Both the position numbers and the translations under genes were made by a program. A stretch of 64,000 nt of DNA, taken from positions 96,988 through 160,987 of the forward strand of contig CAADRB010000005.1 of NCBI GenBank assembly GCA_900708905.1, given 5' to 3'. Below the pieces are notes generated by a model. That model was not told the DNA's origin and ran no database searches. It was given only the letters and a program-made list of their open reading frames with translations. Numbering within the stretch: position 1 is the stretch's first letter; every line of letters starts with the position of its first letter. Shown in pieces: positions 38,901 to 47,400 of this stretch. Source of the DNA: Hymenolepis diminuta. Taxonomy: Eukaryota > Platyhelminthes > Cestoda > Cyclophyllidea > Hymenolepididae.

Positions 38901-41900
38901 CAGTGTCATTGAAGGTTCACGAGATGAAATGAATGTGTGTCAATATTTGTAATGAAAGGATGTGGTGGTAATATAAACAATTTTAAGCCTTGTAGGCGAA
39001 TGAGACTTGGGAACGTTAAGTACTTTAACACACCAAATACAAATAAACCACTTTAGAAACCACTACCATTTGGTAGTTTTTTTTATTTTTGCTACTTCTT
39101 ATTATAAAGGTTTGTTCCTTTAGCCTCATATCTGGGACAGAGAATTCGGGATTTATTCTCAGACATCCTGTAATTCGGTTCACTATGACTTCTCGTAGTG
39201 TTTAGGAGAGCCTTAAAACTGTTGTTCTCGTATATTCTTATTATTGTTGGAGAAAGGCCGTAGTAGATAAGATATTGTAATAAGGCCTGATTTTATTTTG
39301 ATTTTACTTAAAGTGATTCAGTCTTACAAGGTGTCTCTCCTTGTAGTGAGTTCAGAATGTACCTCACAGGGTCCAAGAGCATCGAGACGTCGAAGAGATC
39401 TAGTCGCGACCTACGAGGAAGCCTGGGACGTGAAGATGTCTCGTCGATTGGGAGGAATGGATGTGAGTCGATTGGCCGAAGCCTTGCCCAATGGTAGCAA
39501 TGGAGGAGGGAATAAATTCCATCGAAATGACCTCATCCGCGCCTCGGATAGACCTCTCAGGTCACCTGCTGCTGTAGGGGTTTATCGAACACCCTCTCTA
39601 TCACCCGTGCTTACATCTACCGAAGGGGTCGTGATGCGTCCCCGGGCTGCTCCAAGGGTTAATAATTATCGAAACTCCTCCAATGAGACTGTGTGTAATA
39701 GGGAGATGTTGGCTTCACCTTTCAGACTCAAGCAGAATAGGGTAAGCTGTCTTTAACTGGTGTTCCTCAATGTGCTTGAAATTCATTAACGCTCATCAAG
39801 CAATTTAAACGCATTTCCGTCACTAGCTAATGTTATTTCACTGCTTTATTTACAAAGAATGGGGATTCAATTACTTGAATAACTGGGTGGATGTCTGCAA
39901 TTCGGTTGGTATTTACTGATAACTAGCACAATCATACTCTCAATACCGTAGATGAATCAGGTGTGAAATAGGTAAACATATCATGTCTCGTGTAGATCAC
40001 CAAGCATATTGCTACAGAGGAATTGGAAGTAGGCTAAACTAGAAACCTTGCCTGCCCACGTACCCCCATTGGGAAAAGTTGGCTAATGAGAAGTTAGGAT
40101 CCGAAATATGCTCAATTAGCGTCTTTGCCGGCAATTGTGGCAAGATAGTTACTTCCTGTTACTCATGTACCGTTCGATGCTTCTTGGTCAATCTTTCTAC
40201 CTTTATTACTCTTTTAGACCTTTATGCATTCTTAAATTAACCTGTCTTACCTATAAGATACTCCTCAAATAAAATTTTAACCTTTTGTATTCTGTGTTTG
40301 TTTTTATGACTTGAGCCTAAGTTTGACCTTCGGTCAGAGTACCATCCTGACTGACTGAATTTTGAAAAATAAAACGCTAATGTCTTCCTTGTGTTTTTGC
40401 GCTCAAAGGGCATGCATAATTATGAACTTTTCTATGAACAATAGAAAGTTAATGAAAGTGATGATATCGGGTGATTTAATTTTAATTTTTTGAGGCTGTT
40501 TCATATAGATTAAATTTATCTAACTTTCTTCCAAGCTTTGCAACTTTATCATTTTGTTACTTTTTTTGTGATTACTATTTCGAAAATTATTAACCATGAA
40601 TTAAATATTCTAATTCATTTTAATTTGGAAAAGAAGTTGCCGGATGTGAAATTATCGTCATTATAATGTAGAATGTTTCTATTTTACATTCTTATCCACT
40701 TTCTTCATTGAACCAATAGGATCATCTATCCTTGTTAAACCAAAATCCAAGCAATAGTTTTGTTTTTGTTGTTTCTTTAGGTCGCTAGTCCAACACTGCA
40801 TGCGTCGGCTTCTCCACAACCTGGGGAATCTGCTTCACCAGCCAATTCAGATACTCCCATCACCGACTACGACTATGCCTACAACCGCTCTTGGTCTATG
40901 GGTGTACAGGTAAGTGCATTTCCACTCTCTATTAGGTTACTGAAATAAATTCAGTAACATTCCTTTTCGAATTTCATCGATCCCTTTCCCTCATTTTAGC
41001 TGAATCTTTCCCTTAATCTCGCCTCAAACGCCGATGCTTCAACAGATCAGACCTTGGATCAGCTTCGTGGTTCCAAACCTTGTTCCCCGCTTTCTGGGGC
41101 ATCCTCACCTCCCCCACCCCCACCACATCGATCGATAATGACCCCGACCTTAACCCAATTCAGTCCTCCTCAATCTCCCAACCCAATCCGTCGCCACAGA
41201 CGTGATGGCCCTGCATCTCCAATTGGCGGCTGTGGTTCGAGTTCTCCCCCGTTGGTTCAACAACCAGTTGTCTTTCGTGGTGGAGTTCGTAACAGAGGAG
41301 TCCATAATCCCCTTGCATCGGGGGTCCCTGTTGTATCTTCATCCATATCTCCTCATTCCCCCTCAGAGGACTCAACTGTGAAAGGAGGAGATACTTCGGA
41401 TACTTCAGCGACTCCTAGTGGAACCGTTTCAAATCCCGTTCCCCTTCCTCATATGTCTAGACTCCTCACAGATTGGGATAACATGTCTACAGACAGTTGT
41501 GAGGAGCCCTGGGATGTACGCCATGGAAAGGTTATCTCTCAGCTCACCAGTTCGAGATTTATCGATCCGTCTGAAGTACTCTCGGCCGTTGCTAATGGAA
41601 ATCATAATGGGTCCAGTGCCAATGGTGGCAATGTGTATGCAAATGGGCATTCGGGAGTTGGAGAAGGACAAAAGAATGGAAATGGAGTTGTCATTCCCCC
41701 GGCTTTGGGAATTTCCCCACCAGTTTCCTGCCAATCACCTCTTGCTCGCAGTCCCTCAAATGTCAAGGTCGTGCAGGTGCAGAGCTTGAAGCCTCTTAAT
41801 GAACAGCCGTAAGTTTGCATGCTTGTTTTTTGTTCGGAGTTAAGGATGCATAAACCTTTTCATATTATGCTCTTCTTTACGAGAAAGTAGAAACTAGGCG

Positions 41901-42632
41901 AGGAATGTGGCTAGAATGTTTAACGCATGTGTTGGACCGGAAGAGATATTTGCAGATGTGTCCGCTCTTTGGTTGTTGATTTTATTTCATTTTCTTCTCT
42001 CTAGTTGGTTCCATCCAAATCTGACGCGAGTTGGTGCGGAAAAGAGGTTGCGATTGGAGCCCGAAGGCAGTTTCCTTGTGCGAAATAGTGAAACCAACAA
42101 GAATGAATATTCCCTTACAGTCAAGTGAGTTTCAACCTTGCTTTATTGGATATACTACTTATCATAGTTTAAGTAGACCCATAATAGTGTGAGTTAATAA
42201 CTGCCACCAAGACTCAAGACATTAGGCTTTAATGATTTAACTAATGATTCAAAGCAGATCATGTATATGATATTGACAACAACAGCAATAATTGCTTTCA
42301 CTTGATACAATACTACTCATTTACTGCGTCAGTTGGGAGGAGCGATGAAGACCAGTAATACATATATTACCGCAAAGAACAGTAAGCCAAAATGGTTAGT
42401 CAGGTTTTTTGTAGTTCTATCACTAGACTTAAAGCATTTTTTCGTTTTCCTCTCCCTAAATAGACACAATGGATTCCTCCATATGCGAATTACTCGAGAT
42501 GCCCAAGGTCAGTTTGTGTTGGGGGAATACAGCCAACCCTATCCGAGCATTCCTCATATGATCTCCCATTACGAGCAGACCCAAGTGCCAGTCAAAGGTG
42601 CCGACTCTGTCACTCTTTGCCATCCCCGTTGA
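10156..42632 (+). CDS. SHB/SHF-type SH2 domain adaptor protein (8 exons)
   Basis: Cytoplasmic adaptor that binds phosphotyrosine on receptors and kinases and passes the signal on through its own tyrosine and proline motifs. Exons as assembled: 10156-11207, 27449-27756, 38290-38637, 39356-39741, 40781-40909, 41000-41808, 42005-42124, 42464-42632. Every join keeps phase, giving 1106 residues. The C-terminal SH2 domain (from about residue 1012) matches SHB closely: WFHPNL, then GSFLVRNSET with the phosphotyrosine-binding Arg at about 1037, then NGFLHMRITR and PVKGADSVTL. The long N-terminal part is low-complexity, rich in Ser, Pro and Asn, with tyrosine motifs VYDLN (Y131) and VYQPP (Y140), a PLPPPP stretch suited to SH3 domains, and EEAWDV/EEPWDV motifs recalling the YDQPWEW motif of SHB/SHF. 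Vertebrate SHB is about half this length. The exact paralogue (SHB, SHD, SHE or SHF) cannot be assigned. Confidence 0.9.
11455..11695 (+). repeat. Dispersed repeat family R3, copy 2
   Basis: It shares an ordered series of blocks with 19945-20165 and 58825-59015: a 'gagtaaagt' start, 'cttacttcgttt', 'tttgggttgt', 'cgttccaaaatt', 'cccctgga/tttact', and a 'gtgttccaggacttat'-type end. All copies have the same orientation. No coding capacity was seen. Confidence 0.6.
12402..12420 (+). repeat. (CT)n microsatellite
   Basis: An uninterrupted run of CT dinucleotides of about nine units, followed by an impure CT/TA tail. It lies in intron 1 of the SH2 adaptor. Confidence 0.95.
12940..13085 (+). repeat. 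Dispersed repeat family R4, partial copy
   Basis: The segment with 'ggtgatattcagagtttgc', a 'ttaccag.ttgattgtgaataaatgctctgccatatcac'-type continuation, lines up with the 3' part of the copy at 56275-56560. Only this end is preserved. Confidence 0.45.
15191..15209. other. Assembly gap of 19 N in G-rich tract
   Basis: The gap is preceded by agagggggag and followed by gggtgg, so the missing bases are probably also G-rich. It lies within intron 1, so no coding sequence is affected. Confidence 0.99.
19945..20165 (+). repeat. Dispersed repeat family R3, copy 3
   Basis: Matches 11455-11695 block by block (gagaataaagtcag, 'gttgcttcgttt', 'aaatggggctgt', 'cgtcccagaattcaaattt', 'cccctgatttactg', 'cccgtgtttatcg'). 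It is in the same orientation as the other copies. Confidence 0.6.
21491..21765 (+). repeat. Dispersed repeat family R4, copy 1
   Basis: Near-identical landmarks occur at 56275-56560: actcgaaatag.gaaataatcc, then 'gaataag.acataaaatgaagt', 'gacgtca', 'catgatttgat' and 'gttcatg'. A 94-codon minus-strand frame inside it is not considered a gene because it is not conserved between the copies. Confidence 0.65.
25125..25350 (+). repeat. Dispersed repeat family R4, diverged copy
   Basis: It resembles the R4 copies from 'aaataaagtgag', through 'gcaatggagttaggacatca', to 'gatccccaggtctatggatgag', which corresponds to 'gatcccttggtttctggataag' in the copy at 56275-56560. Divergence is high, so extents are approximate. 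Confidence 0.45.
25770..26013. other. Assembly gap of 244 N
   Basis: Unresolved bases in intron 1 of the SH2 adaptor. The flanks are ordinary AT-rich sequence. A minus-strand open frame spanning it is an artefact of the Ns. Confidence 0.99.
27449..27756 (+). CDS. SH2 adaptor exon 2
   Basis: It begins with one base that completes the AG carried from exon 1 (codon AGA), then reads MASPPIGTGSSPGHSPLARV. It is rich in Pro, Ser, His and Asn (SPPPPKTVTSQPNHHNPS), with no globular domain. The donor is CCTA|GTGAGT, leaving phase 1. Any first exon ending in phase 2 can be joined here, which is relevant to the exon at 9177-9366. Confidence 0.85.
29911..29951. repeat. AT-rich inverted repeat with TA core
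   Basis: ttaatatatgtgtatatata is followed by a near-perfect reverse complement ending at ttaa, with a (TA)n centre. It could form a cruciform or hairpin. It may be only a microsatellite with palindromic ends. Confidence 0.8.
30762..30850 (-). repeat. Possible SINE tail fragment
   Basis: The order 'gccgatttagaaagtcgttttcc', 'agcaccatgaa', 'acacgaattctgcc' resembles the minus-strand SINE tail at 32935-33060. Divergence is strong, so this is tentative. Confidence 0.35.
32935..33135 (-). repeat. tRNA-derived SINE copy
   Basis: On the minus strand the head carries a tRNA-like T-arm with the Pol III B box GGTTCGATTCC and a 3' acceptor-like end CATCGGCGCA. It is followed by a tail ('ctcagtgaccggaatag', then 'cgctttcctaggtcgg') that matches the tail of the copy at 46208-46395. 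The 5' half of the tRNA part is degenerate. The open frame with GIEPVT read across it is the antisense of the B box and not a protein. Confidence 0.65.
34380..34445 (+). repeat. Possible tRNA-like SINE head, degenerate
   Basis: gtagcggtcaacgtgctcat recalls the A-box half of the tRNA-derived element at 46208. The B-box region is poor (gcgatcacgacttcc). Tentative. Confidence 0.3.
35470..35900 (+). repeat. Dispersed repeat family R1, copy 2
   Basis: Partner of 680-1100. The strongest block is 35650-35848 (ttttctgcgaacattcgcat, 'caacttcactgttttgc', 'ggggattcacgcttttgg', 'gttcaaactaaatacttcc'). The copies share orientation and lie about 34.8 kb apart. Confidence 0.65.
36980..37125 (+). repeat. 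tRNA-derived SINE copy
   Basis: It carries ggttaacatgcgcac (A-box side), AAGTCGATTCT (decayed B box, about 37024-37034) and cgtcagtgcac, which lines up with tgtcggtgcac in the copy at 46208. A tail with 'aaaaagatgagggatagaatgcgag' follows, like the tail there. Confidence 0.5.
38290..38637 (+). CDS. SH2 adaptor exon 3
   Basis: Phase-1 start after CTATTTTAG, reading NLSNGPVVLQGNTQISHHP. It is Ser/Thr/Pro/Gln-rich (SPPLPPTQSQSQTSQPTTTF) and disordered. It ends DD before G|GTATGT, leaving phase 1. The overlapping frame at 38401-38682 is a shadow. Confidence 0.85.
39356..39741 (+). CDS. SH2 adaptor exon 4
   Basis: It starts after TTCAG with ECTSQGPRASRRRRDLVATY. An alternative acceptor, CTTGTAG at 39346, would add three codons in frame and has the better pyrimidine tract. 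The exon carries TYEEAWDVKMSRRLGG, the first of two WDV motifs in this protein; the second is in exon 6. The donor AGG|GTAAGC leaves phase 0. Confidence 0.85.
40781..40909 (+). CDS. SH2 adaptor exon 5
   Basis: It is 43 codons, with clean phase-0 joins (TTTCTTTAG acceptor, CAG|GTAAGT donor). It codes VASPTLHASASPQPGES and then TPITDYDYAYNRSWSMGVQ, a cluster of three tyrosines that are candidate phosphorylation sites. It is too short to stand out as an open frame. Confidence 0.85.
41000..41808 (+). CDS. SH2 adaptor exon 6
   Basis: Follows a 90-base intron, starting LNLSLNLASN. It is Pro/Ser/Asn/Gly-rich, with SPPPPPPHRS, an NGNHNGSSANGGN stretch, and SCEEPWDVRHGKVISQL, in which Cys stands where exon 4 has the tyrosine of YEEAWDV. 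The donor CC|GTAAGT leaves phase 2. Frames at 41160-41375, 41418-41789 and 41429-41734 are shadows. Confidence 0.88.
42005..42124 (+). CDS. SH2 adaptor exon 7 (SH2 domain, first half)
   Basis: It codes PWFHPNLTRVGAEKRL, then the FLVR segment GSFLVRNSETNKNEYSL. Trp1012 and Arg1037 are the signature residues. The intron falls between the strands at TVK and HNGF. Confidence 0.92.
42464..42632 (+). CDS. SH2 adaptor exon 8 (SH2 domain, second half)
   Basis: It codes KHNGFLHMRITRDAQGQF, EYSQPYPSIPHMISHY and PVKGADSVTLCHPR followed by TGA at 42630-42632. The SH2 domain ends within a few residues of the stop, as in SHB. Confidence 0.92.
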
Positions 42633-43140
42633 GAGAGGGAGAGAGCGCGCCGAACAGTCCCGCCAACTTTTCTTTTCCCGTCTCTCTTTTTTTAATTACT
42701 GCAATTCTTATCCCAGTGTGCTTGCCTCCCCATCCTCTTCAGACCCGAGATTTAAACTCTAAGAATGTTCCTTCTACCACCTATCACTGTCATTTGCCTT
42801 CTAATGTCCATGTAATCGGATTATTGTTATTATTACTATTATTATTTCTGCGAGTATTGTGTTTACCTCACTTGTTCTGACATATTGAATAATCCTAACT
42901 GTACATTAACCGCATTTTCAGTTAAAGTAGACGAGTGAAGTTTAGTGAAATAATTTGTGTCTATAACCTATGTTTGTTAGCCACGTAGAAAGCGCGAAAA
43001 TAAGATCTTTAAAATTTGCTGGATTTTGAGTGTGTGTGTAGTTATTTGCCTTTAGCGCTGTAGTCGTGTTCCGACAGGGATCAGAAAATCAGAGGGAGGT
43101 CGGTTTAGTTGCCAGGTGGTTTTAGTTAGGAATTAATAAA
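42633..43140 (+). other. Probable 3' UTR of SH2 adaptor
   Basis: It runs to the AATAAA at 43135-43140 and contains a TTATTATTACTATTATTATT tract around 42826-42846. The end point is inferred from the polyadenylation signal only. Confidence 0.5.
43135..43140 (+). terminator. Polyadenylation signal AATAAA (SH2 adaptor)
   Basis: The first canonical hexamer after the stop codon, 503 bases downstream. Confidence 0.5.
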
Positions 43141-43238
43141 ACATTTGACCAATTGGGGATGACCGAGGGGGAGGGGGGGGGAATACTAACACATCTAATC
43201 GGGGTCACTAGCATGCATGTGTAATAACGTTAGGGTCT

Positions 43239-43530
43239 ATCGGGGCCACATCGATCGAATAAATAGAATAAGTCAAATCACTCATGCAGCCAGATTAGTT
43301 CGGAGGTGGCAGACAAGCCACACCATTTTATTGATAAGTGAATTAGGTTTATATGTAAAGAATTTCTTCGTTAGACCTCAGTCATGTCTCGTCGTCAGGG
43401 TCGACATCGGTTTAGGTATCTGTGTATAAACGCACAAACACACAGCGGATGACCTGTGGACACTACGGTGGAAATCTTATCGCCAGTCAATCATTTCTAA
43501 TCGCCAGGTGCTGATAGCATCTGCTGACAA
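43239..43530 (+). repeat. Dispersed repeat family R2, copy 1
   Basis: It aligns along its whole length with 60630-60912: tcggggccacat at the start, then 'aagtcaaatcactcatg', aatttcttcgttagac, 'ggtttaggtatctgtgtataaacgcac', 'cctgtggacac', and 'ccagtcaatcatttctaatcgc' at the end. Confidence 0.75.
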
Positions 43531-44219
43531 ATTTGTTTCTTTTAAATAATTTTTGATACTCAGATTCTTCAACGCTATGAAATTAGGCATCGCAACTATG
43601 AAACTCGTAAAAATGATAGTTTGAAGGTTAAGGCAATCTGTTCTGCATATGGAGGGACTTGTTGAACACGTAGCCTGCGTAATAATAAGTTGACTATGTT
43701 GTGAGAAATTTCGAGCATTATTTTGATGCAATTGCCCAAAATATAGAAAACATGATAGTCATGATTTTGGAGAAGCGGAATGAGAGTTATAATATAAATA
43801 CAGAACACCGCGTCTTGTAAAATATGTAACGTAGGTAGAACATCATAAAATAATTCAGACGAAATGTAATGCCTAAGACGATATCGAGTGATTGAAGCAT
43901 TCCGTTTATCTTATAACTAATGAGATTCACAAAATTAAAATATGTCAATTCAGTCATTTATTCTAAAGCTTCAAATGGAAAACTCTGTCCCAATGGTATA
44001 ATTTACGACTACAAAATATATATGCAGTAGAATATAAAATCAATTATACGCTTGATAGATTTTTATCATAAAATTATCGAAAAATTGTATGAAATATTCT
44101 TATCTACTATTATTTAATGCAAAAAGCTTTTGTTATTTGAATGAACTTTTATTGGTATAATCAGCCAATTAGCAATTAAAAAAATCGACTCCCATTTTTA
44201 AATCGCTTTATTTTCTTTT

Positions 44220-44227
44220 GACCAGCT
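44220..44227 (+). promoter_or_regulatory. 3' splice acceptor immediately before UBXN6 start
   Basis: TTTTCTTTTGACCAG ends at 44225, two bases before the ATG. This suggests either a spliced leader added in trans or a 5' UTR intron. Confidence 0.5.
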
Positions 44228-44447
44228 ATGAAGGGCAAACTTGCAAAATTTTTCAGTAAATTTTCTTCTGACAAATTTCCGAAAGATAGCGAGGGACGTC
44301 GGCTCAATGAACCTAAAAGTGAAGCTGTACCCAAAACTCCTTGTCCAGAGCCGCCTCTGAGAACCCCCCGCGAAGCTCCATCTGAAGTAGCTATGAGGGC
44401 CACTGAAGCTGCTCTCGGTCGAATTGCAGCACAAAAGATTCCACATA
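44228..44447 (+). CDS. UBXN6: UBXN6 exon 1 (VIM region)
   Basis: It codes residues 1-73 plus one base, ending KIPH. The donor CATA|GTAACT opens a 36-base intron (44448-44483) that ends in TATTTTTTAG. An open frame read past the donor meets a stop inside this intron. Confidence 0.88.
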
Positions 44448-47400
44448 GTAACTAAAGTACTCGTCGTTATTAATATTTTTTAGAGACCCCTATTCAAAGA
44501 AAAATCGAGACCGAAAATGCTCAGTTAAAAAAGCAAATACATGAAGCTGAACAAGTTGCTGCGCAATTTCAGCGAACAACAGTAACTAGTGACACTGGTG
44601 GAGCTATAAAAAGTTTGCCTTTGTCATTCCATAACATATTTTCTTGTAGGCGTCCTTTTTTCTTGTCCCAAGTTGCTCGGTGATGAATTTACTGATTCAT
44701 ATGACAAGGTTGATGCTGAAATTGTAAAAACGCTATTGGAAGAAGCTAAAAATGATCCTGCTTCGGCTTATACTCTTCTTGTCATCAGAAATATCGCCTC
44801 TTCTCCCTTTCCTGCTGATGTAGATCCGATTGATGAAAATACACCAGACATTAGTGTTGTTCGCGAAAAACGGAAAAACAATTTGGAAACCATTATTCGC
44901 AATCTAATCGAGCATCCTGATAAAGAGAACTTCCGCCGGCTTAGAACGGGGAATAAGTTAATTGCAGAGTTGCTGCAACTGGAATATGGCCAGAAATTCT
45001 TTGAGGTATTTGTTCCCTATAGGGTGGATTTATCATCAATTTAGACTTGTGGATTTGTTGAAACAGAAGAAACTACTGCCACAGAAGATGGCTCAACTTC
45101 GACGAAATTTCTTGTCTTTCCCGCTGCCCCATCAGAGGAGCAGACTTGTCAACTGAAAGAAATGCTTGAACTTTTAAAATCCGGGGAAAAAATATTTCCG
45201 GAACTTGTTCGCGGTACAACCGTTTTTCAAGTGCGTTAAAAATATTGTTACGAATTTCAAGTGTAAAATAGTATTAGTTATCAAAGTATTATTTGACTTT
45301 ATATTTATATGTGATTCAAAGGAATAACTGTTTAATGAATTTTCAGACGTCGTCGTTAGTATAATTAAATTTTGTTTCTAATGAATAGGAGATATATTAT
45401 GCAGTTCCTTATTTTCATAGTTCTGTTATTGTAGTTTACATATTTTAATGCTATTAAGTCACGGTACATAACCAAGCTGATAGTTTTGACCTCTGAGATC
45501 GGTTGGACTTAAATTTGCAGCAGTTCTTTTGGCATAATCTATTTTTTAGTAAAGCTAGTTGATGGAAACTTCGAGTCAAGCTCTCATTGAGATATTTGAA
45601 AAGCGAAACAATTTTCTCCTTTTTCAAGTTTTTTTGATGTTTAGTTTGGGGGCTATTAGCCGGAAAATTGCGTTGTATTTTTTCCCCATAAATCAAACTA
45701 CTGTAATGCACTGTTGTAGCCGCTCAGTGATGTTTCGATAATAATATCATTGTTATTAGTGTCCGTCATTTTGGACAATAAGGACAAAACCTCTAATGTG
45801 ATAAATTTTACATCCGGGAAAATTAAAGGAATTTTTATTAACCTACTTAACCTGAACTCGTTTTCCATCAATTTAATGAGTTATTATTAGTGTTGGCTAT
45901 TTTTTAACTCTTAAACCCACTCATTTTAGCAAAGAAATGGTATTCTGAAATCCCTCCAATACGTAAATCGTACTCTGTTTCGTAATTTGTCCTAATCGCT
46001 CAATGTATATGGGGTGCAGTGTTTTATTTTTTCGCTTTCTTTCCACTTAGCCCTTTGAAGGAAAATGTAAAGGAGATTTTCTGTTAATGGCTACCATTTT
46101 TGTTTGGCTGCAGATTAAATTCGAGTTTGTTATTATTAAGCCAATTTGATTAAAACGATCAGTTATGGTTTATGTCAGTGATAGGAAGATGTATAGCATA
46201 ATTGTATGTACCGATGATGCAGTGGTTAATGCACTCCTCTGTGATTTGAGAGGTCACGGGTTCGATTCCTGTCGGTGCACGCCTAGTGAACGGAGTGACT
46301 AGTTTAGTATGGCCAATAAAGAGGATGATGGAATTCGGGTTTCTCATCTTTAACCAAGCTAAATGTTGCAAATCGCTTTCCTAAGTATGCTCCTTATTTA
46401 AGGAACTAGAGATTGGAACAATCGAAATGTGGAGATTTCAGCTTTGACATTTGTAAAGCTCTTTTAACATGTCATTGATGCCTTTTCGTATCTAAGGCCT
46501 TGAAGTGGAAGCGTTACACCTTAATAAGTCTTATCTATGAGGGCAGGATGTCGGTTTTTTCAGAAATGAGGATTTAGACTTTGTATTTCCGCAATCACTT
46601 ATTCCACGATCTAGTTGCAATTCGTTTGATAGCAGAAAGGATGTCTCCCGTCTTACGAGCAGAATGGCTAACCGCACCGGTGTTAAATCTGGCTAATAAA
46701 ACGAGTGGCAGAATTAAGTTTTTGTCCTGGAATTTTCAATGAAGCTACTCTTCTGCCTAAGATGAGTGTTGGTGGTGACTTTCTAAATTAACTCGGGAAT
46801 TACAAAAATCTATTCATGTCGTTGTTTTTGCTCTCTAGGTTATGAAAGTAGCTATAGTAAGATCATAAGCTAGTTAAACTTCTCTCTCCGTCTTGGATTT
46901 ATAGCAGAAGGCGTCAAACCTTGCAGTATTTTTTTCTGTTAGATGATATGGATTTGATATTTACTCATTGGAGAAATGCTGGTTCTAAAATGTGGCCATC
47001 CGTTTTTAAAGGGAAATATTTGATTTTTCCCCTAGCTATTCTTCTACCAATCTTCACTATAACAACAGGTTAGAGAGAGGGGTCTACTGGGAGAGCACTA
47101 AAAACCATGGACAGTCGGGTAATACAAAGGTGGAGTCTTGGCAACAGCAAAGTCAATGTCTGATCGATGGACTGAGTTAGCCGGGATAGTATGTGGGAAC
47201 TCAACTGATTGTTAGGTATTCTTGTTAATACAGATGATTACTATCGTTGTGGCCTGGTGAGTACTGAGGAATACAATTTAATCAATTTAAGTATTAGGGA
47301 ACCATTCCCTCTTTCACATCCGCCATTTCCTTCCACTCTTCTAGGCAAGTGGAACTGAGGTACGTGAATTTTCGCACGACGATCTTCCGCCGGAATTCTT

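Larger units (their letters stand above)
43141..44227. other. Intergenic region, SH2 adaptor to UBXN6
   Basis: It contains a G tract (43167-43181) and repeat R2 copy 1 (43239-43530). Otherwise it is AT-rich with nothing recognised. The UBXN6 start lies directly after a splice acceptor, so the 5' leader of that gene may originate elsewhere. Confidence 0.5.
45231..47344 (+). other. UBXN6 intron 4 with nested repeats
   Basis: A 2.1-kb intron holding the best-preserved tRNA-derived SINE in the window (46208-46395) and repeat R5 copy 1 (46640-47110). GTGCGT donor, TTCTAG acceptor. Confidence 0.75.

Noticed and set aside
41418..41820. Several long frames on both strands within SH2 exon 6
   Set aside because: They are shadows of the coding frame that continues in phase from exon 5 to the SH2 domain.
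46208..46279. Functional tRNA gene
   Set aside because: Acceptor, A and B boxes are good, but the anticodon stem closes on eight bases without a clear anticodon, and a SINE tail follows.
46159..46371. Minus-strand frame with PTGIEPVTS
   Set aside because: Same artefact over the tRNA-derived SINE at 46208.
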